A stretch of DNA of 64,000 bases from Thecaphora thlaspeos (taxonomy: Eukaryota > Basidiomycota > Ustilaginomycetes > Urocystidales > Glomosporiaceae): the NCBI GenBank assembly GCA_900291925.1, contig UWYS01000015.1, forward strand, positions 372,001-436,000, read 5' to 3'. Below the pieces are notes generated by a model. The model ran no database searches. It was not told the origin of the DNA and worked only from the letters and a program-made list of their open reading frames with translations. Positions 1 through 10,223 of the stretch are shown in pieces (position 1 is the stretch's first letter; every line of letters begins with the position of its first letter). The position numbers and the translations under genes are program-made.

Positions 1-2095
1 GAACGGGCGACAGTTCGACCGTCGATGCAGATTGTGCCGTCGCCGCTGCCGCAGGAGCAGCAGGAGCGGCACTGACAGACGAAGCTGCCGACAGGGGAGG
101 CGTCGAGGGGACGCTGAAAGCGGTCGGCGGTGCCGCGCGGTTGCTGCTCGCTGTCGCCGGCTCCTTCTCCTGCGCTTTGCGGACCAGTATCCACCAGAGG
201 GCACCGCTCGCGTCACAGGCGTCGGTGCAGATGCTGTGGACTAGCTGGCCCACGTCGACGCCGAGGCCGCTAAGCTGGTGCAGGAGGTTCTGCTCCAGCG
301 CCGTGCAGAACATTGCGGCCTGCGGCTGCGTTAGCTGGGCGACATAGTCGATCGGACGGCTGCCCATATGCGGCGGGTGGTGGTCGGCGATGCCGCCCGA
401 TGAGATCGACCTCCGCTTTGTGCGCGAGGGCGTGCGGTGGTGGCCGCGCGACGAGCCCTGCGACCCGCGCTTCTTTAGGCTAGCCGGCTGGAGCGTCATC
501 GGCGTTTTGTCGCCGCTGTCGCGGTCGCTCGACTGGGGCAGCTCGTGATGGGTGGGCAGCGACATCGATGTCGCCGCCGACTTGACCGTCGGCCGGAGCC
601 CGGCGCCGTGCGAGGCGTCGCTGCTGCCGTTCGACCCTGCGCGCCTGATGGTCGACTGCGACTCGTTGCGCGGCAGTTTGGCCCTCGTAACCCCCGAGAG
701 CCCTGCGTAGGTGGCGCCGTCGGCATTGGGCTGCTGCACCGCCGCATCTGGCGTCCCGTCGCCGTCTTCGTCGCCGTCGTGCTCGCGGCTCTTCGAGTAG
801 CTCTCAGCCGTGGTTGGGTCCGTGATGTCGATCGTGCTGGACCTCCTGTCGCTCGACTCGCTGTCGCTGCGCGCCGAGTAGAAGCTGCTCTCGGACGTGC
901 CCGAGGCGGATGCCCGGTGCAAGTGGACGCATCCGAGCGGATCGCTGACCGACTCGCCCGGTGAACTGCCGTTAAGGCGGGTCGCGCTTGACGAGGGACT
1001 TGCGCCCGCCGACGCTGTCGTCGGACCCGTGTTGCTGACCGGCAGACGGTCCGGCCCAACGGTCGAGTCGACGGCGGTGTTGCTGTCGATGCCGTCCACT
1101 AGAGTCGCCGCGGAGTCTCTCAAGTCAGTGGCGTTCACGTGGCCCGCCTGGAAATAGTCGAGGCCCGACTCGTCCTCTTCGAGCGTCGACATCGGCGTCG
1201 AGGCGATGACTTTGGAGAACCACGGATGGCCGAGGATGGCCTGGATTGTGGGGCGCTTGAGCGGGTCAAGCTGGAGGATCGCCGTGATGAGCGCTTTGGC
1301 CTCGACCGAGAGGATCTCTGGCAGCTCATACTCGCCCTTGAGGATCTTTGCCTTCATCACCGACTCATCGTCGTCGTCAAACGGCAGCGCTCCGCAAAGG
1401 AGCGCGTAGAGGATGATGCCGAGCGACCATACGTCCACCTCTTCGCCAGTGTAGCGCTTACCCGCGAGCATCTCGGGCGCCGCGTAGCCAGTGGTCCCGC
1501 AGAAGGTGTCCATCAGCTTCTTGCCTTCGAACTCGCGCGTGAAGCCAAAGTCGCCCAGCTTGACGTTGCAGCGCTCGTCGAGGAGGACGTTCTCGAGCTT
1601 GAGGTCGCGGTGGACGATCCCCTTGCCATGGATGTAGGCGACGGCGAGGCAGAGCTGGCCAAAGACGCGCCTCGCCTCGGCCTCGGGGAGGTACTCGCGC
1701 TCGACGAGGTAATCGTACAGCTCGCCGCCGGCGCAGAGCTCCGAGACCATCCAGATGTACTGCTCGGTCGCGATGACCTCGTAGAGCTTCATGACGTTTG
1801 GGTGATGGAGGCGGCGGTGGTGGTGGATCTCGCGCGTAAGGCTAGCCGAGTGGGCCTTGGGGACCTGCTTGATGGCGACGCGCGTGTTCGTGAGACGGTG
1901 GAGCCCTAGGCGGACCTTGCCGTACGTCCCCTCGCCGATGGGACGCTGGAGCGTGTAGTTGCCCACCGCCTTAAGCTTGCCGGACGAAAGCTCCTTTCCA
2001 AGCTCTTGGTAGGCCGAGGCCAGCGCCGCCTTTTGGTTGATGGTCGAGCCGTTGGCCGAGCCGTACGGCCCTTTGCGGGTAGAAAAGTGACTCAT
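1..2095 (-). CDS. CAMK-like Ser/Thr protein kinase, KIN4/FRK1-type (3' end outside window)
   Basis: About 698 residues lie in the window, read as one uninterrupted exon from the ATG at 2095; the C-terminus is beyond base 1. The kinase domain spans roughly residues 48-293: glycine loop GEGTYGKV near 54-61, VAIK lysine at 76, HRDLKLEN at 162-169, DFG at 182-184, a TFCGTTGYAAPE activation segment ending at 208, and DVWSLGIILY at 221-230. A low-complexity Ser-rich region follows, then a small conserved-looking block near 583-642 (GQLVHSICTDACDASGALWW) that I associate from memory with fungal Kin4-type CAMKL kinases. Family members act in spindle-position and polarity signalling, but that role here is inference. 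The alternative is another CAMKL kinase such as a Hsl1/Gin4 relative. Kinase identity is secure; the subfamily is moderately so. Confidence 0.85.
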   Translation of the reverse strand, partial: MSHFSTRKGPYGSANGSTINQKAALASAYQELGKELSSGKLKAVGNYTLQRPIGEGTYGKVRLGLHRLTNTRVAIKQVPKAHSASLTREIHHHRRLHHPNVMKLYEVIATEQYIWMVSELCAGGELYDYLVEREYLPEAEARRVFGQLCLAVAYIHGKGIVHRDLKLENVLLDERCNVKLGDFGFTREFEGKKLMDTFCGTTGYAAPEMLAGKRYTGEEVDVWSLGIILYALLCGALPFDDDDESVMKAKILKGEYELPEILSVEAKALITAILQLDPLKRPTIQAILGHPWFSKVIASTPMSTLEEDESGLDYFQAGHVNATDLRDSAATLVDGIDSNTAVDSTVGPDRLPVSNTGPTTASAGASPSSSATRLNGSSPGESVSDPLGCVHLHRASASGTSESSFYSARSDSESSDRRSSTIDITDPTTAESYSKSREHDGDEDGDGTPDAAVQQPNADGATYAGLSGVTRAKLPRNESQSTIRRAGSNGSSDASHGAGLRPTVKSAATSMSLPTHHELPQSSDRDSGDKTPMTLQPASLKKRGSQGSSRGHHRTPSRTKRRSISSGGIADHHPPHMGSRPIDYVAQLTQPQAAMFCTALEQNLLHQLSGLGVDVGQLVHSICTDACDASGALWWILVRKAQEKEPATASSNRAAPPTAFSVPSTPPLSAASSVSAAPAAPAAAATAQSASTVELSPV

Positions 2096-4336
2096 GGTGG
2101 CGGCAGCAGCAGCGTCGCCGGATGCGGAAGTGTCGATGCGGTAGGGGGGCTTACCCGGTTAACCCGAAGGGGGAGCGGCTCTGATGAGGCTGACAAGCAG
2201 GCAGGCTGTCGGTCAGGAGAGGAAGGAGCCGAGGCTAGTTGCACCGCCAGGGGCGCGAGCGTTCTTGCCGTGCTAGCTACGTGCGGGCTGCGAGGCAGTC
2301 GATTGGGACGTGCGACCGTCTTGGATGGCACTGAGCGGCAAGGGAGAGGCTGCTGTCGGCTATGCCGCGACGTCCACGCAGTGGAGTTCTGTTGAAGAGG
2401 GGCGGGATGGGAAGGGAGAAGGTCTCACGGACTATGCCGGGAGCGTGTGCTGTCTTCGGAGCGCTTCCGAGACACGCTTGACGCCGGGCAGGTGGGTGGA
2501 AAGCACTGCACGAATGTTGAGACAATGGTGCAGTTACAGCCAACCAGGTCACGGCAGCTGTGTCGCTGTCGCCGAGATCGGTTTCGGATCTGCCGGGAGG
2601 AGGAGCTAGCTGTGCAAAGGAGCCATGGCTCCTGCGGCGTTATCGATATTCTTGGTCGTGATATGTGATTGAAGGTGTGTGCGCGCAGGCGGGAGATGGT
2701 TCGAGATGCTGCGAGTGCAAGCAGCTCCACAGCTACAGTCCGAGTCCAGGTCGTCGGCTGCTGAGATGGCCGAGTGGGGGGCCAAAGGTGGGGATGGCGT
2801 GAAGAGTCTGCCGGGAAGCGGACGTTCTGCGAGGTCGGTCAGATTGGCTGATCTTGTCGATCGAAGAGAAGGTGTAGGGGCCGTGGCTCGCAGCGATTCG
2901 CGGTGCAAGAAGGGGGTCAGATGGGGGGATGCCCCGAAAGGTCGATTGTCGGTGTGCGTGCGGGGGCCCTGGAGCGTAGCGGCGAGAGTGGTTGCTACAA
3001 TGGCAGCTGGATGGGTGCTCCCCGCGCGTTGGACGTCTTGCTGGCAATGGTGTCACAGCTGAACGTCGGAGGGCGAGAGACGGCGATGGTGATGCTGTGG
3101 TCGACAATGGCGAGGAGCGTCAATAGATGTGAGAAGAGAGGGCGGAGCAGCGATCGTGTGGGTGGCTGAGTGACGGAGCGAACAGATAGGCGATCCGACG
3201 CCATCCGATCCGATCCGATCCGATCCAATCTTGTAGGTAGGCAGGTAAAAAGGTAAAGGGGTAGGTAGGTAGATAGGTGATGGTAGCGAGGGCAAGAATG
3301 CGTGGTCTCGCGTTGGCAGGCAGGCCGAGAGGCGCGTGGGGACGGGTGGAGATGTTCCTCGTTGGTGTCAGCCCGGCATCGACCTGCTATAGTACCACAC
3401 CTCTCTGTACTTTGCAGGAAAGAAAGAGGACATACGCCTCGCCCTCGCCCTCGCCCTCGCCCTTACCCGCGGGGGCCAGCCAAGCGCGACGGAATCGTGG
3501 ATGCCCGTCATCCAAGGCGCGCGCCCGCCTTCATTATCATGCTGCATCGCAGCTAGGGCGTCGACGACGATGCAGTCCAGTACGGCGCGAATGCGATGGT
3601 GTCCAGCACCTCAGCTTTGCCCAACCGCGAGCCCTCGTTCGGCAGGGCGAAAGCGCTCGCAGCTTGAGATCTGGCCATGCTGGCCGTCCCACACCTCTCC
3701 AAGGCCTCGCCTAGCCGCCATGCTACTGCTGTACGCTACCCTTATCGAAATGGCTCCGACGATCCGTTCTCGTCTCCCTCTCTTGGCCTTCCATATCGAG
3801 AACAATGGGATGCTCAGCAACATTTGGATAGTCTACATGTAACTACCAGCCTCGGCTCGGCCCCCATCGCTCCACGACTTTCGAGCACCCCTGGAGGATG
3901 TTGTTGAGCAATCGAGCTCTCTGACCTCTAGCGATGCCTCTCAGAGTTCATCGCCGCTACGAGCAGGTTAGCGACATCTCATCGCTCGGCAGATTATGCC
4001 AGCCGAAAGCCAGCCACACGCCCGACGCCTCGATCTGCAAGATCGCTGCTCATGCCCTCGAAAAAGCTTGACCTTCTGGCTCTGTCCTCATTGGGTCTAT
4101 GCGACAGCCTCGCCTCCGGGTGGTCCAGCTTGACTGGTATTTCTTCGAACGTCGCGTTTCGATCCGGCTCTAATGTACATGGTGGTGATGGATTGAGATG
4201 ATGAGGAGTAGGGCTCTCGCCAAAGGAAGAAGGAGTTGTCGTTGCTGACCGACAGCTGTCAAAGTGCCTGCGACACCTTTCTGGCGGTTTGCCCGGCGCT
4301 TTGTGGCCGGCGCTGCTTGGGTTCGTCTTGCTGTGT
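2096..4336. other. Gene-free region upstream of the kinase
   Basis: About 2.2 kb between the kinase start and the 3' end of the COPI zeta gene, both on the minus strand. Open frames here are short and have no coherent protein character in any frame. It probably holds the kinase promoter and a long 5' UTR, perhaps with a leader intron. Simple repeats lie at 3203-3226 (ATCCG units), 3232-3278 (GTAG-like) and 3435-3464 (CGCCCT units). Confidence 0.5.
3203..3226. repeat. (ATCCG)n short tandem repeat
   Basis: A pentanucleotide is repeated about five times in the kinase upstream region, followed directly by a GTAG-rich imperfect repeat. Confidence 0.85.
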
Positions 4337-5179
4337 CTACATCGATCCCTGCAGAATCCTTTGCGCAACCCTGGTGTCGGCACGGATAGAGGGGAAAAGA
4401 GAGCAGAGGTCAGAGTCGGTCGCAACGGCAGCAGCGACTGCACCTCCCAAGGTTTCGGATACGGCGTCGCGCGGTACCCACCGCTCCTTCAGGCTGGAAT
4501 ATGCGCTCATGATCGCTGCAGAGATGGCGCAAAGGCGTTTCAAGGAGATGGCAATGCGTGGTGAGCGGATAATTGGCCCCACCATCGGCCGCTCTCGTTC
4601 GGAGGCATGGACCGACTCACTCTGCTCGTTGATCTGGATCTCATTTACGTCGGGGCGCGGTCTTGATACGCGCGATGCGATCGTGGTGCTGTCGGTCTCG
4701 AGGATGATGCCGTCGTCTACGGTCTCGTCAAGGGCGAGCGTGACCAGGTCGAGATTCTCCAGGATGGCGCGCTTCTCGACCTGGTGGCGAACGAGCATGC
4801 TTGTAGCGTCAAAGAAGGAGCTGAGCAGACCGGAGAGCATCAGCTCATTTTCGGCGGCAGGCCCGACGACATAGAAGATGACGTCGAGCGAGGTCTTGAA
4901 GAGGACGAGGTGGGAGTTGTAGAGGACAATGTCGCCCGTGGCGCGCTTGGTCTTGTCGAAGATGGCCTTTTCAAAGGCGCGCTGCTCCTTCAGCGTGGGG
5001 AAAGGGTTCTTGGCCGAGAGCTGTGGCGTGATGGCGGCGACGGCGTTCTGCTGTGCGGGATTGGCGGTAGCGAGGAAGCTGGCGGCATGCGGCGGCTGAT
5101 AGTACTTAGAGATGATGCGGTTGCCGTCCGAGTCGAGCACCAGAACGGCGGTGGTGGTATAGAGGGTGAGGTTCGACAT
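4337..5179 (-). CDS. RET3: Coatomer subunit zeta (COPI vesicle coat)
   Basis: Three exons, 5179-4621, 4515-4482 and 4370-4337, give 208 residues, close to yeast Ret3 (about 190). Introns use GTGAGT..GCAG and GTGGGT..CCAG. The longin-type fold is visible: start MSNLTLYTTTAVLVLDSDGN, KYYQPPH, EIVLY/HLVLFKTSLDVIFYVVG-like strands, then DETVDDGIILETDS and ASRVSRP. Splicing restores INEQTIMSAYSSLKERVAQR, the usual zeta C-terminus, which supports both short exons (34 nt each). Zeta is a small subunit of the heptameric coat for retrograde Golgi-to-ER transport, paired with gamma-COP. It shares a 572-bp divergent promoter with the WD40 gene at 5752. Read without splicing, the gene would lose its C-terminal end. 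Confidence 0.93.
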   Translation of the reverse strand: MSNLTLYTTTAVLVLDSDGNRIISKYYQPPHAASFLATANPAQQNAVAAITPQLSAKNPFPTLKEQRAFEKAIFDKTKRATGDIVLYNSHLVLFKTSLDVIFYVVGPAAENELMLSGLLSSFFDATSMLVRHQVEKRAILENLDLVTLALDETVDDGIILETDSTTIASRVSRPRPDVNEIQINEQSESVHASERERPMVGPIIRSPRIAISLKRLCAISAAIMSAYSSLKERWVPRDAVSETLGGAVAAAVATDSDLCSLFPSIRADTRVAQRILQGSM

Positions 5180-5751
5180 CCGGTCCTCAGTGGCAGCGGG
5201 TGGTGATTCGGAAGGAGGGTTGGCAGCACGGACGGGCGGTGTCCAGCTTTTGTCGTGAGGGGTGCGGGGTTGTTGCGCGGGATTGGTGGGTGCGAGGTTG
5301 GGCAGAGGGGGGGAGAGAGAGAGTAAGAGGGGACGGTGGTGGTGTTGGTCGGTCGAGCAGGCGCGGGCCTGCTTCTTCCGGCTCTCTCGTCTTTGGGTGG
5401 CCCAAGCGGCGGTTGGAGCGGCGTCTCGCGCTGGCGGCCCAGCAGCCAACACTCGAGCCGGTTCCGACCGTTTGCGGCAGCGTGGCCGGCGGTGTGGAGG
5501 GAGGAGCTTTGACGCAGGCGTTGAGATTCTTTTCTTTCCCCCCGCCAGCAAGGGTCCTTTTTGTTGGTCCGAGGCCTTGGAGCGCAGCGGACTTCCTCCT
5601 TCCTTCCCGACCCCTCCTGCTCCATTCTCTCAGCCGACTCCAGCCGACTCCAGCCGACTCCAGAGGGTGGCAGCAACGCCCCGTCACGTAGACGACCACG
5701 ACGGCACAGACCTCCGACGCCTAAGAGGCAATTAGCTCGCCACAGCCAACC
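5180..5751. promoter_or_regulatory. Divergent promoter between COPI zeta and the WD40 gene
   Basis: 572 bp separates two diverging start codons. It contains a three-copy tandem 10-mer CAGCCGACTC at 5631-5660, about 90 bp upstream of the WD40 ATG. No TATA-like element was recognised. Confidence 0.45.
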
Positions 5752-8700
5752 ATGAGCTGGCTCGCGAGTTTCGACCCTTCCTCGGCGTCATCGTCGTCGT
5801 CAGCGCAACGCAATCTAGCCCCCTCGCAGCCTGACCCTGGCCCTAGCTCTGCCAGGCCTAGGCCACCTCACTCATATTTCCGTCGTACAGGACCCTACCC
5901 TTCCCGACCTCCAAGGTCGCGCGCCGCGCCGCGCGCCGCCTCACTCCGATCCGAAGACTCGCAGCCAAACGAAGGGGCGCGCAGGGGCCGGCCATGGGAG
6001 CTCGATGCTCCGCCGACGATCGGGTCAAAGAGGGCTCTACCACAGCAAAGGAACGTCTACCGCTCGCCGTCGGTCCGTCCTCAGCCATCTGGTAGCAGGC
6101 CACCTGCCGTCGGCACTTCGTCCTTCCCTTCACCCTTCCTCCACGCTGATAGCGCCAGAGCGGGTCCCTCGACGGTAGGTCGACCGTCCTCTTCGTCCCT
6201 TGTACGCCCGCCATCAACGCCAACGCATCTAAGCTCGTCCGCTCTCAGGCCAGCAGCCCAACCGCCACTACGTGGAGCTGCCATGACGACACAGCCGACC
6301 TCAAACAGAAGCGCCATCGCGCCCGAAGGAGAACAGAAGCCCAGCAAGAAGGCAAGAAAACGGCAGCGAAAGGCTACTGAAGAGGCCGCCGCCGCCGCCG
6401 CTGCTGCAAGCAAGACCGAAGCTCCGACCACTTCTTCTTCGCAGAGTATCGGAATCGAGGACATCTCGCCCGGCCAGAAGAAGTGGGACCCCGAAGCGAG
6501 GTCGATGGCGGAAGACCTGATCAGCAAGCACCTGCCCCTCACGGGAAGGCAGTCACGCGAGCGCACAATCAAGCAGATCCGCTCCGCGTACCTCATCTGG
6601 TGGAATGACACAAGGGCGGCCCGAAAAGTAGCCAAGGCAGCGAAAGCAGGAGCAGCGGTGGCAGCGTCGGGCACAGTCGCGCAACAGGGTGCAGCTGTCA
6701 CCGCTCCACAGCAAGAAGACGAGCAACGTACCAAGAGATATGAGCAGCATCTCAAGCAGACGGCGGCGCAGCAAGAGCCGCTGATCGCCCCGCCGCCTTA
6801 TTCTTCTAGAGAGGAGGAAAAGCTAACTCAACCGGTCCATCCGTCTCTGCAGCAACTGCCGCTCCCACCGGCGTCTTCGACGCCCATCTCTGGGACGCCA
6901 GCTCGACACGCGACGCTCCCGCCTGTCGTCAGCGTTTCGATGGAAGCGGAGGTTTCGGCACTCGCAAGCATCGAGTCCGAGGTTCCTCCCCTTGACTCCA
7001 TGAAGTATTGTAAGACGGGCGCTACGCTGGGCTCGCTACTAGCGATGAGCCAGCCGAGCGCCGCCACCGTCCGACAGACCGAAAGGTCGGCGATCGTCAA
7101 ACTCGAAGATGGTCCCGGATCGGGATCACCGGCCGCTCAGTCGCTGTCGCAGCCGGCGCAGTTGGCGCAACCGCCATTTGCGTCCACGCCAAGCTGCTTG
7201 TCCCATCTGGAGTGGCAGCCGAAGCAGGAGTCGCTCTTCGGAAGTGGTCTGGCCCTCCGGGACGTCTTTCGATCGTCTCCGGACGTCGAGGAGCCCGTTC
7301 CTATGTCTGAAGACAACGGCGACGATGAGCCGCTCGCCGCTCGCCTTTGTTCCCCTTTGACTGGAGGAGCAACCTCGGTCGAGACACCCGAGCAGGCGGC
7401 TGCCGCCGCACCACCGATGTTCACAACCGTCACCAACGTACAGGCGCAGGCGGACGACGATGACAACACCCCGCTGATGCTGCAGTCAAGGGCGATCGAT
7501 CTGACCGAGGACAGCGACGAGGATATCCCGCTGTGGCAGGAGCGCGGTCGGTCCGAATTGGCACTGCCTACGACTTCTCAGGTGTGGCCGACGCCGCGAC
7601 TCTCACCCAGCTCCGCCGCCGCCGCGTCGAACGTGCCCTCGTTTGCAGTGCCCGAAAGCTCCTCGTCCGCCTCGATAACGGCGATGCGGTCGGCGTCAGC
7701 TTCGTCTTCGTCACACACCGCTGCCGCCACCGGTCGTGACGGTGGCGGTGCCGGAGGAGGCCCTCTGTCAGTTCGGGTAGCGGGCGTCTCGCCCCTCCAG
7801 CCGGTGCCCCCGCGGTTGCATCTCACAATCAACTTCCTTGCACCAATCGCGAGTCGCAGCTTTGCCCCAGCGGCCGATGGCAATCCTCGCATGCGCAAGG
7901 CTGCCTTTGACACGACACTGGCCGTCTCCAAGAACGGCACACTGGCCTGTCTCGGCGCTAATACGCTGCCGATCGTCAAGGCCGAGCCGATGGCTGCGAC
8001 AGCCCCGGCGGTGGATGGACCAACCCGGTGCGCGCTCGAGTTCCGCGGGACGATGCCGAAGCCGACGCCGACAACGACGACAACGACGACAATGACAAAA
8101 ACAGGCGCGAGCGACAGTGGCGGGATCGACACGGTCGAGGACGTGCGCCGCCTGACGTCCAAGGTGGTCGGGATCGCTTCGTCGACTACATGCGTGCTCG
8201 GTATCGGTCCGCAGCCGCAGCCGCACCAGGTGAGCCTGGTCACCGTCGACGATGCCGGTCGACGACCGCGCGTCTACCACCTGGACCAGCGTCCGCATCC
8301 GCAGGGCGCCTTTGCGATCTCCTCGTTCCCCAACACGGCACGGGACGATGCGACCTCGGTCGACTTTGCGACGGGCGGCAGCGAAGGCGTCGTCAACCAC
8401 TGGCGGTGGTCGACGCGCGGCCGGTGCAAGGTGGAGCGTCTACACACCATCCACGGCAGCTGGCAGGTAACTGCGCTGGAGCATCTCTCTGCTCGACACA
8501 ACCTGCTCGTCTCTGCGTCGCACGGGCAGGTGGTAGGGTTTGACGTTTCGCAACTCAACCTCTGCTTCACCTGGCCCACGTCGGAACGTATCGTGCATCT
8601 GCAACGTACGCCCAACCCTGATCTGATCCTCTCGACGTGCGCTCGACGAGACTATGACCAGTTTAGGCTGTACGACGTCACGGGACGAAATGGACCGGTC

Positions 8701-9003
8701 AGTCGATCGGTGATAAGTTTCGGATGGCTCAACAATACAGAGGGACGACGTACGCTCGGAAGAGGCAGTTTTCACCCGACGAGGAGGAGCGTGTTTGCGT
8801 ACGGAAGCAAGGATGGATATGTGAGGATCTGGGATATGAGGATGGCCAGGGACCCGTTGTTGGTGGAGAAAGTGGGAGACGAACCGCTGGGAGATGTGGT
8901 GTGGAAGGGAGACGCAGAGGGAGAAGGAGGGAGTGGAGACGTCGTCTTTGTAGCGACGCCGAGAGGGATGAGGAGCGTCGAACTGAACATCGAAAGGAGA
9001 TGA
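5752..9003 (+). CDS. Large disordered protein with C-terminal WD40 propeller (function unknown)
   Basis: A single exon of 1,083 residues. The first two thirds are Ser/Pro/Ala-rich and probably disordered. They carry a basic NLS-like stretch KPSKKARKRQRK near residues 198-209 and a SUMO-interaction-like motif IDLTEDSDEDI near 581-591. The last third (about 780-1083) reads as a beta-propeller: FATGGSEGVVNHW near 870, AYGSKDGYVRIWDMR near 1015-1030, and SARHNLLVSASHGQVVGFD between them. These features suggest a nuclear scaffold that binds SUMOylated partners, but that is inference. I do not recognise an orthologue. The ATG at 5752 follows a CCAAC leader. It faces the complex I subunit gene tail-to-tail. 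Coding status is secure; function is open. Confidence 0.85.
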   Translation: MSWLASFDPSSASSSSSAQRNLAPSQPDPGPSSARPRPPHSYFRRTGPYPSRPPRSRAAPRAASLRSEDSQPNEGARRGRPWELDAPPTIGSKRALPQQRNVYRSPSVRPQPSGSRPPAVGTSSFPSPFLHADSARAGPSTVGRPSSSSLVRPPSTPTHLSSSALRPAAQPPLRGAAMTTQPTSNRSAIAPEGEQKPSKKARKRQRKATEEAAAAAAAASKTEAPTTSSSQSIGIEDISPGQKKWDPEARSMAEDLISKHLPLTGRQSRERTIKQIRSAYLIWWNDTRAARKVAKAAKAGAAVAASGTVAQQGAAVTAPQQEDEQRTKRYEQHLKQTAAQQEPLIAPPPYSSREEEKLTQPVHPSLQQLPLPPASSTPISGTPARHATLPPVVSVSMEAEVSALASIESEVPPLDSMKYCKTGATLGSLLAMSQPSAATVRQTERSAIVKLEDGPGSGSPAAQSLSQPAQLAQPPFASTPSCLSHLEWQPKQESLFGSGLALRDVFRSSPDVEEPVPMSEDNGDDEPLAARLCSPLTGGATSVETPEQAAAAAPPMFTTVTNVQAQADDDDNTPLMLQSRAIDLTEDSDEDIPLWQERGRSELALPTTSQVWPTPRLSPSSAAAASNVPSFAVPESSSSASITAMRSASASSSSHTAAATGRDGGGAGGGPLSVRVAGVSPLQPVPPRLHLTINFLAPIASRSFAPAADGNPRMRKAAFDTTLAVSKNGTLACLGANTLPIVKAEPMAATAPAVDGPTRCALEFRGTMPKPTPTTTTTTTMTKTGASDSGGIDTVEDVRRLTSKVVGIASSTTCVLGIGPQPQPHQVSLVTVDDAGRRPRVYHLDQRPHPQGAFAISSFPNTARDDATSVDFATGGSEGVVNHWRWSTRGRCKVERLHTIHGSWQVTALEHLSARHNLLVSASHGQVVGFDVSQLNLCFTWPTSERIVHLQRTPNPDLILSTCARRDYDQFRLYDVTGRNGPVSRSVISFGWLNNTEGRRTLGRGSFHPTRRSVFAYGSKDGYVRIWDMRMARDPLLVEKVGDEPLGDVVWKGDAEGEGGSGDVVFVATPRGMRSVELNIERR

Positions 9004-9249
9004 GCCGACAAGCGGCGGAAAGGGGACAAAGAAAAGCCTTTCACCGTCTCGAACATTATCTTTTCCAGCATCGTCGGTCAAACGGACGAGCTTGTTCTGC
9101 CTTGTGCTTCGACTGACCTCTGTATCTCGATGGTCTGACCATCGGCCTGAGAGGTACACGACGGGAGACTGCCCGCCTTGCAGGTCCAGAGGGCCCTCGC
9201 CGGCGGCGCAGTTCATTCGCAATGATATCTCCTCCCGTCTCTTGTCTCT

Positions 9250-9293
<44 letters not shown>

Positions 9294-9446
9294 TCTTTCC
9301 CGCTCACTAGCTCTCTGAGCGCTAATGTAGCAATCATTTTCACAATTCGCCATCTCTCGGATCACCGCTTCGGCATCCTGATCCGACTCGGTACATTGAC
9401 TCCGGCCTCGACGGTGTGACGAGGCTTGGACGAATAGCGAGCTTGC
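9004..9446. other. Convergent 3' region
   Basis: 443 bp between two converging genes, containing a long TC microsatellite. Nothing else was recognised. Confidence 0.6.
9252..9289. repeat. (TC)19 microsatellite
   Basis: An uninterrupted run of about 19 TC units in the 3' intergenic region between the WD40 and NDUFB9 genes. Confidence 0.95.
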
Positions 9447-10223
9447 TTAATGGTTGTGGAAAGCTTCGAGAGCAGCCTTCTTTTCTGCTTCGGTGAACAT
9501 GCGCGGCTGTGATTGGTCGAAGACGAGAGGAGGAAGGGAGAAAGGAAGGAAGGAATCGTTAGTCGAGAAGGGACGAGGGCAGGGAGGATGGAGGGGAGGT
9601 GGGTGACTTACGGGAAGGTTTCGCTCCCTGTTTCATCGATTGGAACGAGGACGATGGGTGTAAGGTGAGGCGTGAGGGGGCGAGGAGGGTGAGCAGGTAG
9701 AGAGACAGAGGGGAGGCGAGCGGCGTCAGTGAGCACAGAGTTGCTGGTCGATCGTAGCGGCCGTACGGCCAGCGACGAGTCAGGAAACGTGGGGCGAACA
9801 TACCACTTGGTACCGTCCTCGAACATGGGAGCTATATCCACGTCGCATTCGAACCAGGAGATTTGTATCAGTACCAACTCTGCTCCTAGACCTCCTAGAC
9901 CTCCCGCTTGCCTTACTCGTCGCTCCTCGCTCTGGGTACTCACGCCTATGCGGGTCAGGATGGGCGATACTCCTGAGTTGGTCTTCGGCCTTATCAAAGA
10001 GCTTTGCGAGCTGACGCGGGGTACGAACGTTTCGGTGCTTTTCGAACTCGACACGGATCTCGATGGCTCGATCCCTCCAGACGTCGCGACGGATGCACCA
10101 GTCGAGCGAGTTGCGAAGGTAGCGACGGTAGAGGGACTTGACGTAGGCTCGGTGCGCGGAGCTGAAGGTCTGACTGGCCGAAGAGGCGGACGCAGCGGTG
10201 CGTCGGAACGAAGTGGCGAACAT
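9447..10223 (-). CDS. NDUFB9: NADH:ubiquinone oxidoreductase B22-type subunit (LYR protein)
   Basis: Four exons, 10223-9944, 9831-9804, 9627-9612 and 9506-9447, give 127 residues, matching the usual size. The start is MFATSFRRTAASASS. The LYR tripeptide sits in AYVKSLYRRYLRNSLDW (about residues 27-43), followed by RAIEIRVEFEKHRNV. Splicing joins DPHRPPMFEDGTKWERNLPP to RMFTEAEKKAALEAFHNH, the family's conserved C-terminal half. The protein is an accessory subunit of the complex I membrane arm in mitochondria; LYR proteins bind acyl carrier protein. The third exon is only 16 nt and the second 28 nt; both are needed to keep the frame and the conserved GTKWERN segment. All introns are GT..AG. 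Confidence 0.93.

Noticed and set aside
496..1059. Arg-rich minus-strand frame inside the kinase gene
   Set aside because: It overlaps the uninterrupted kinase reading frame in another phase; high GC gives long Arg/Ala-rich shadow frames on both strands.
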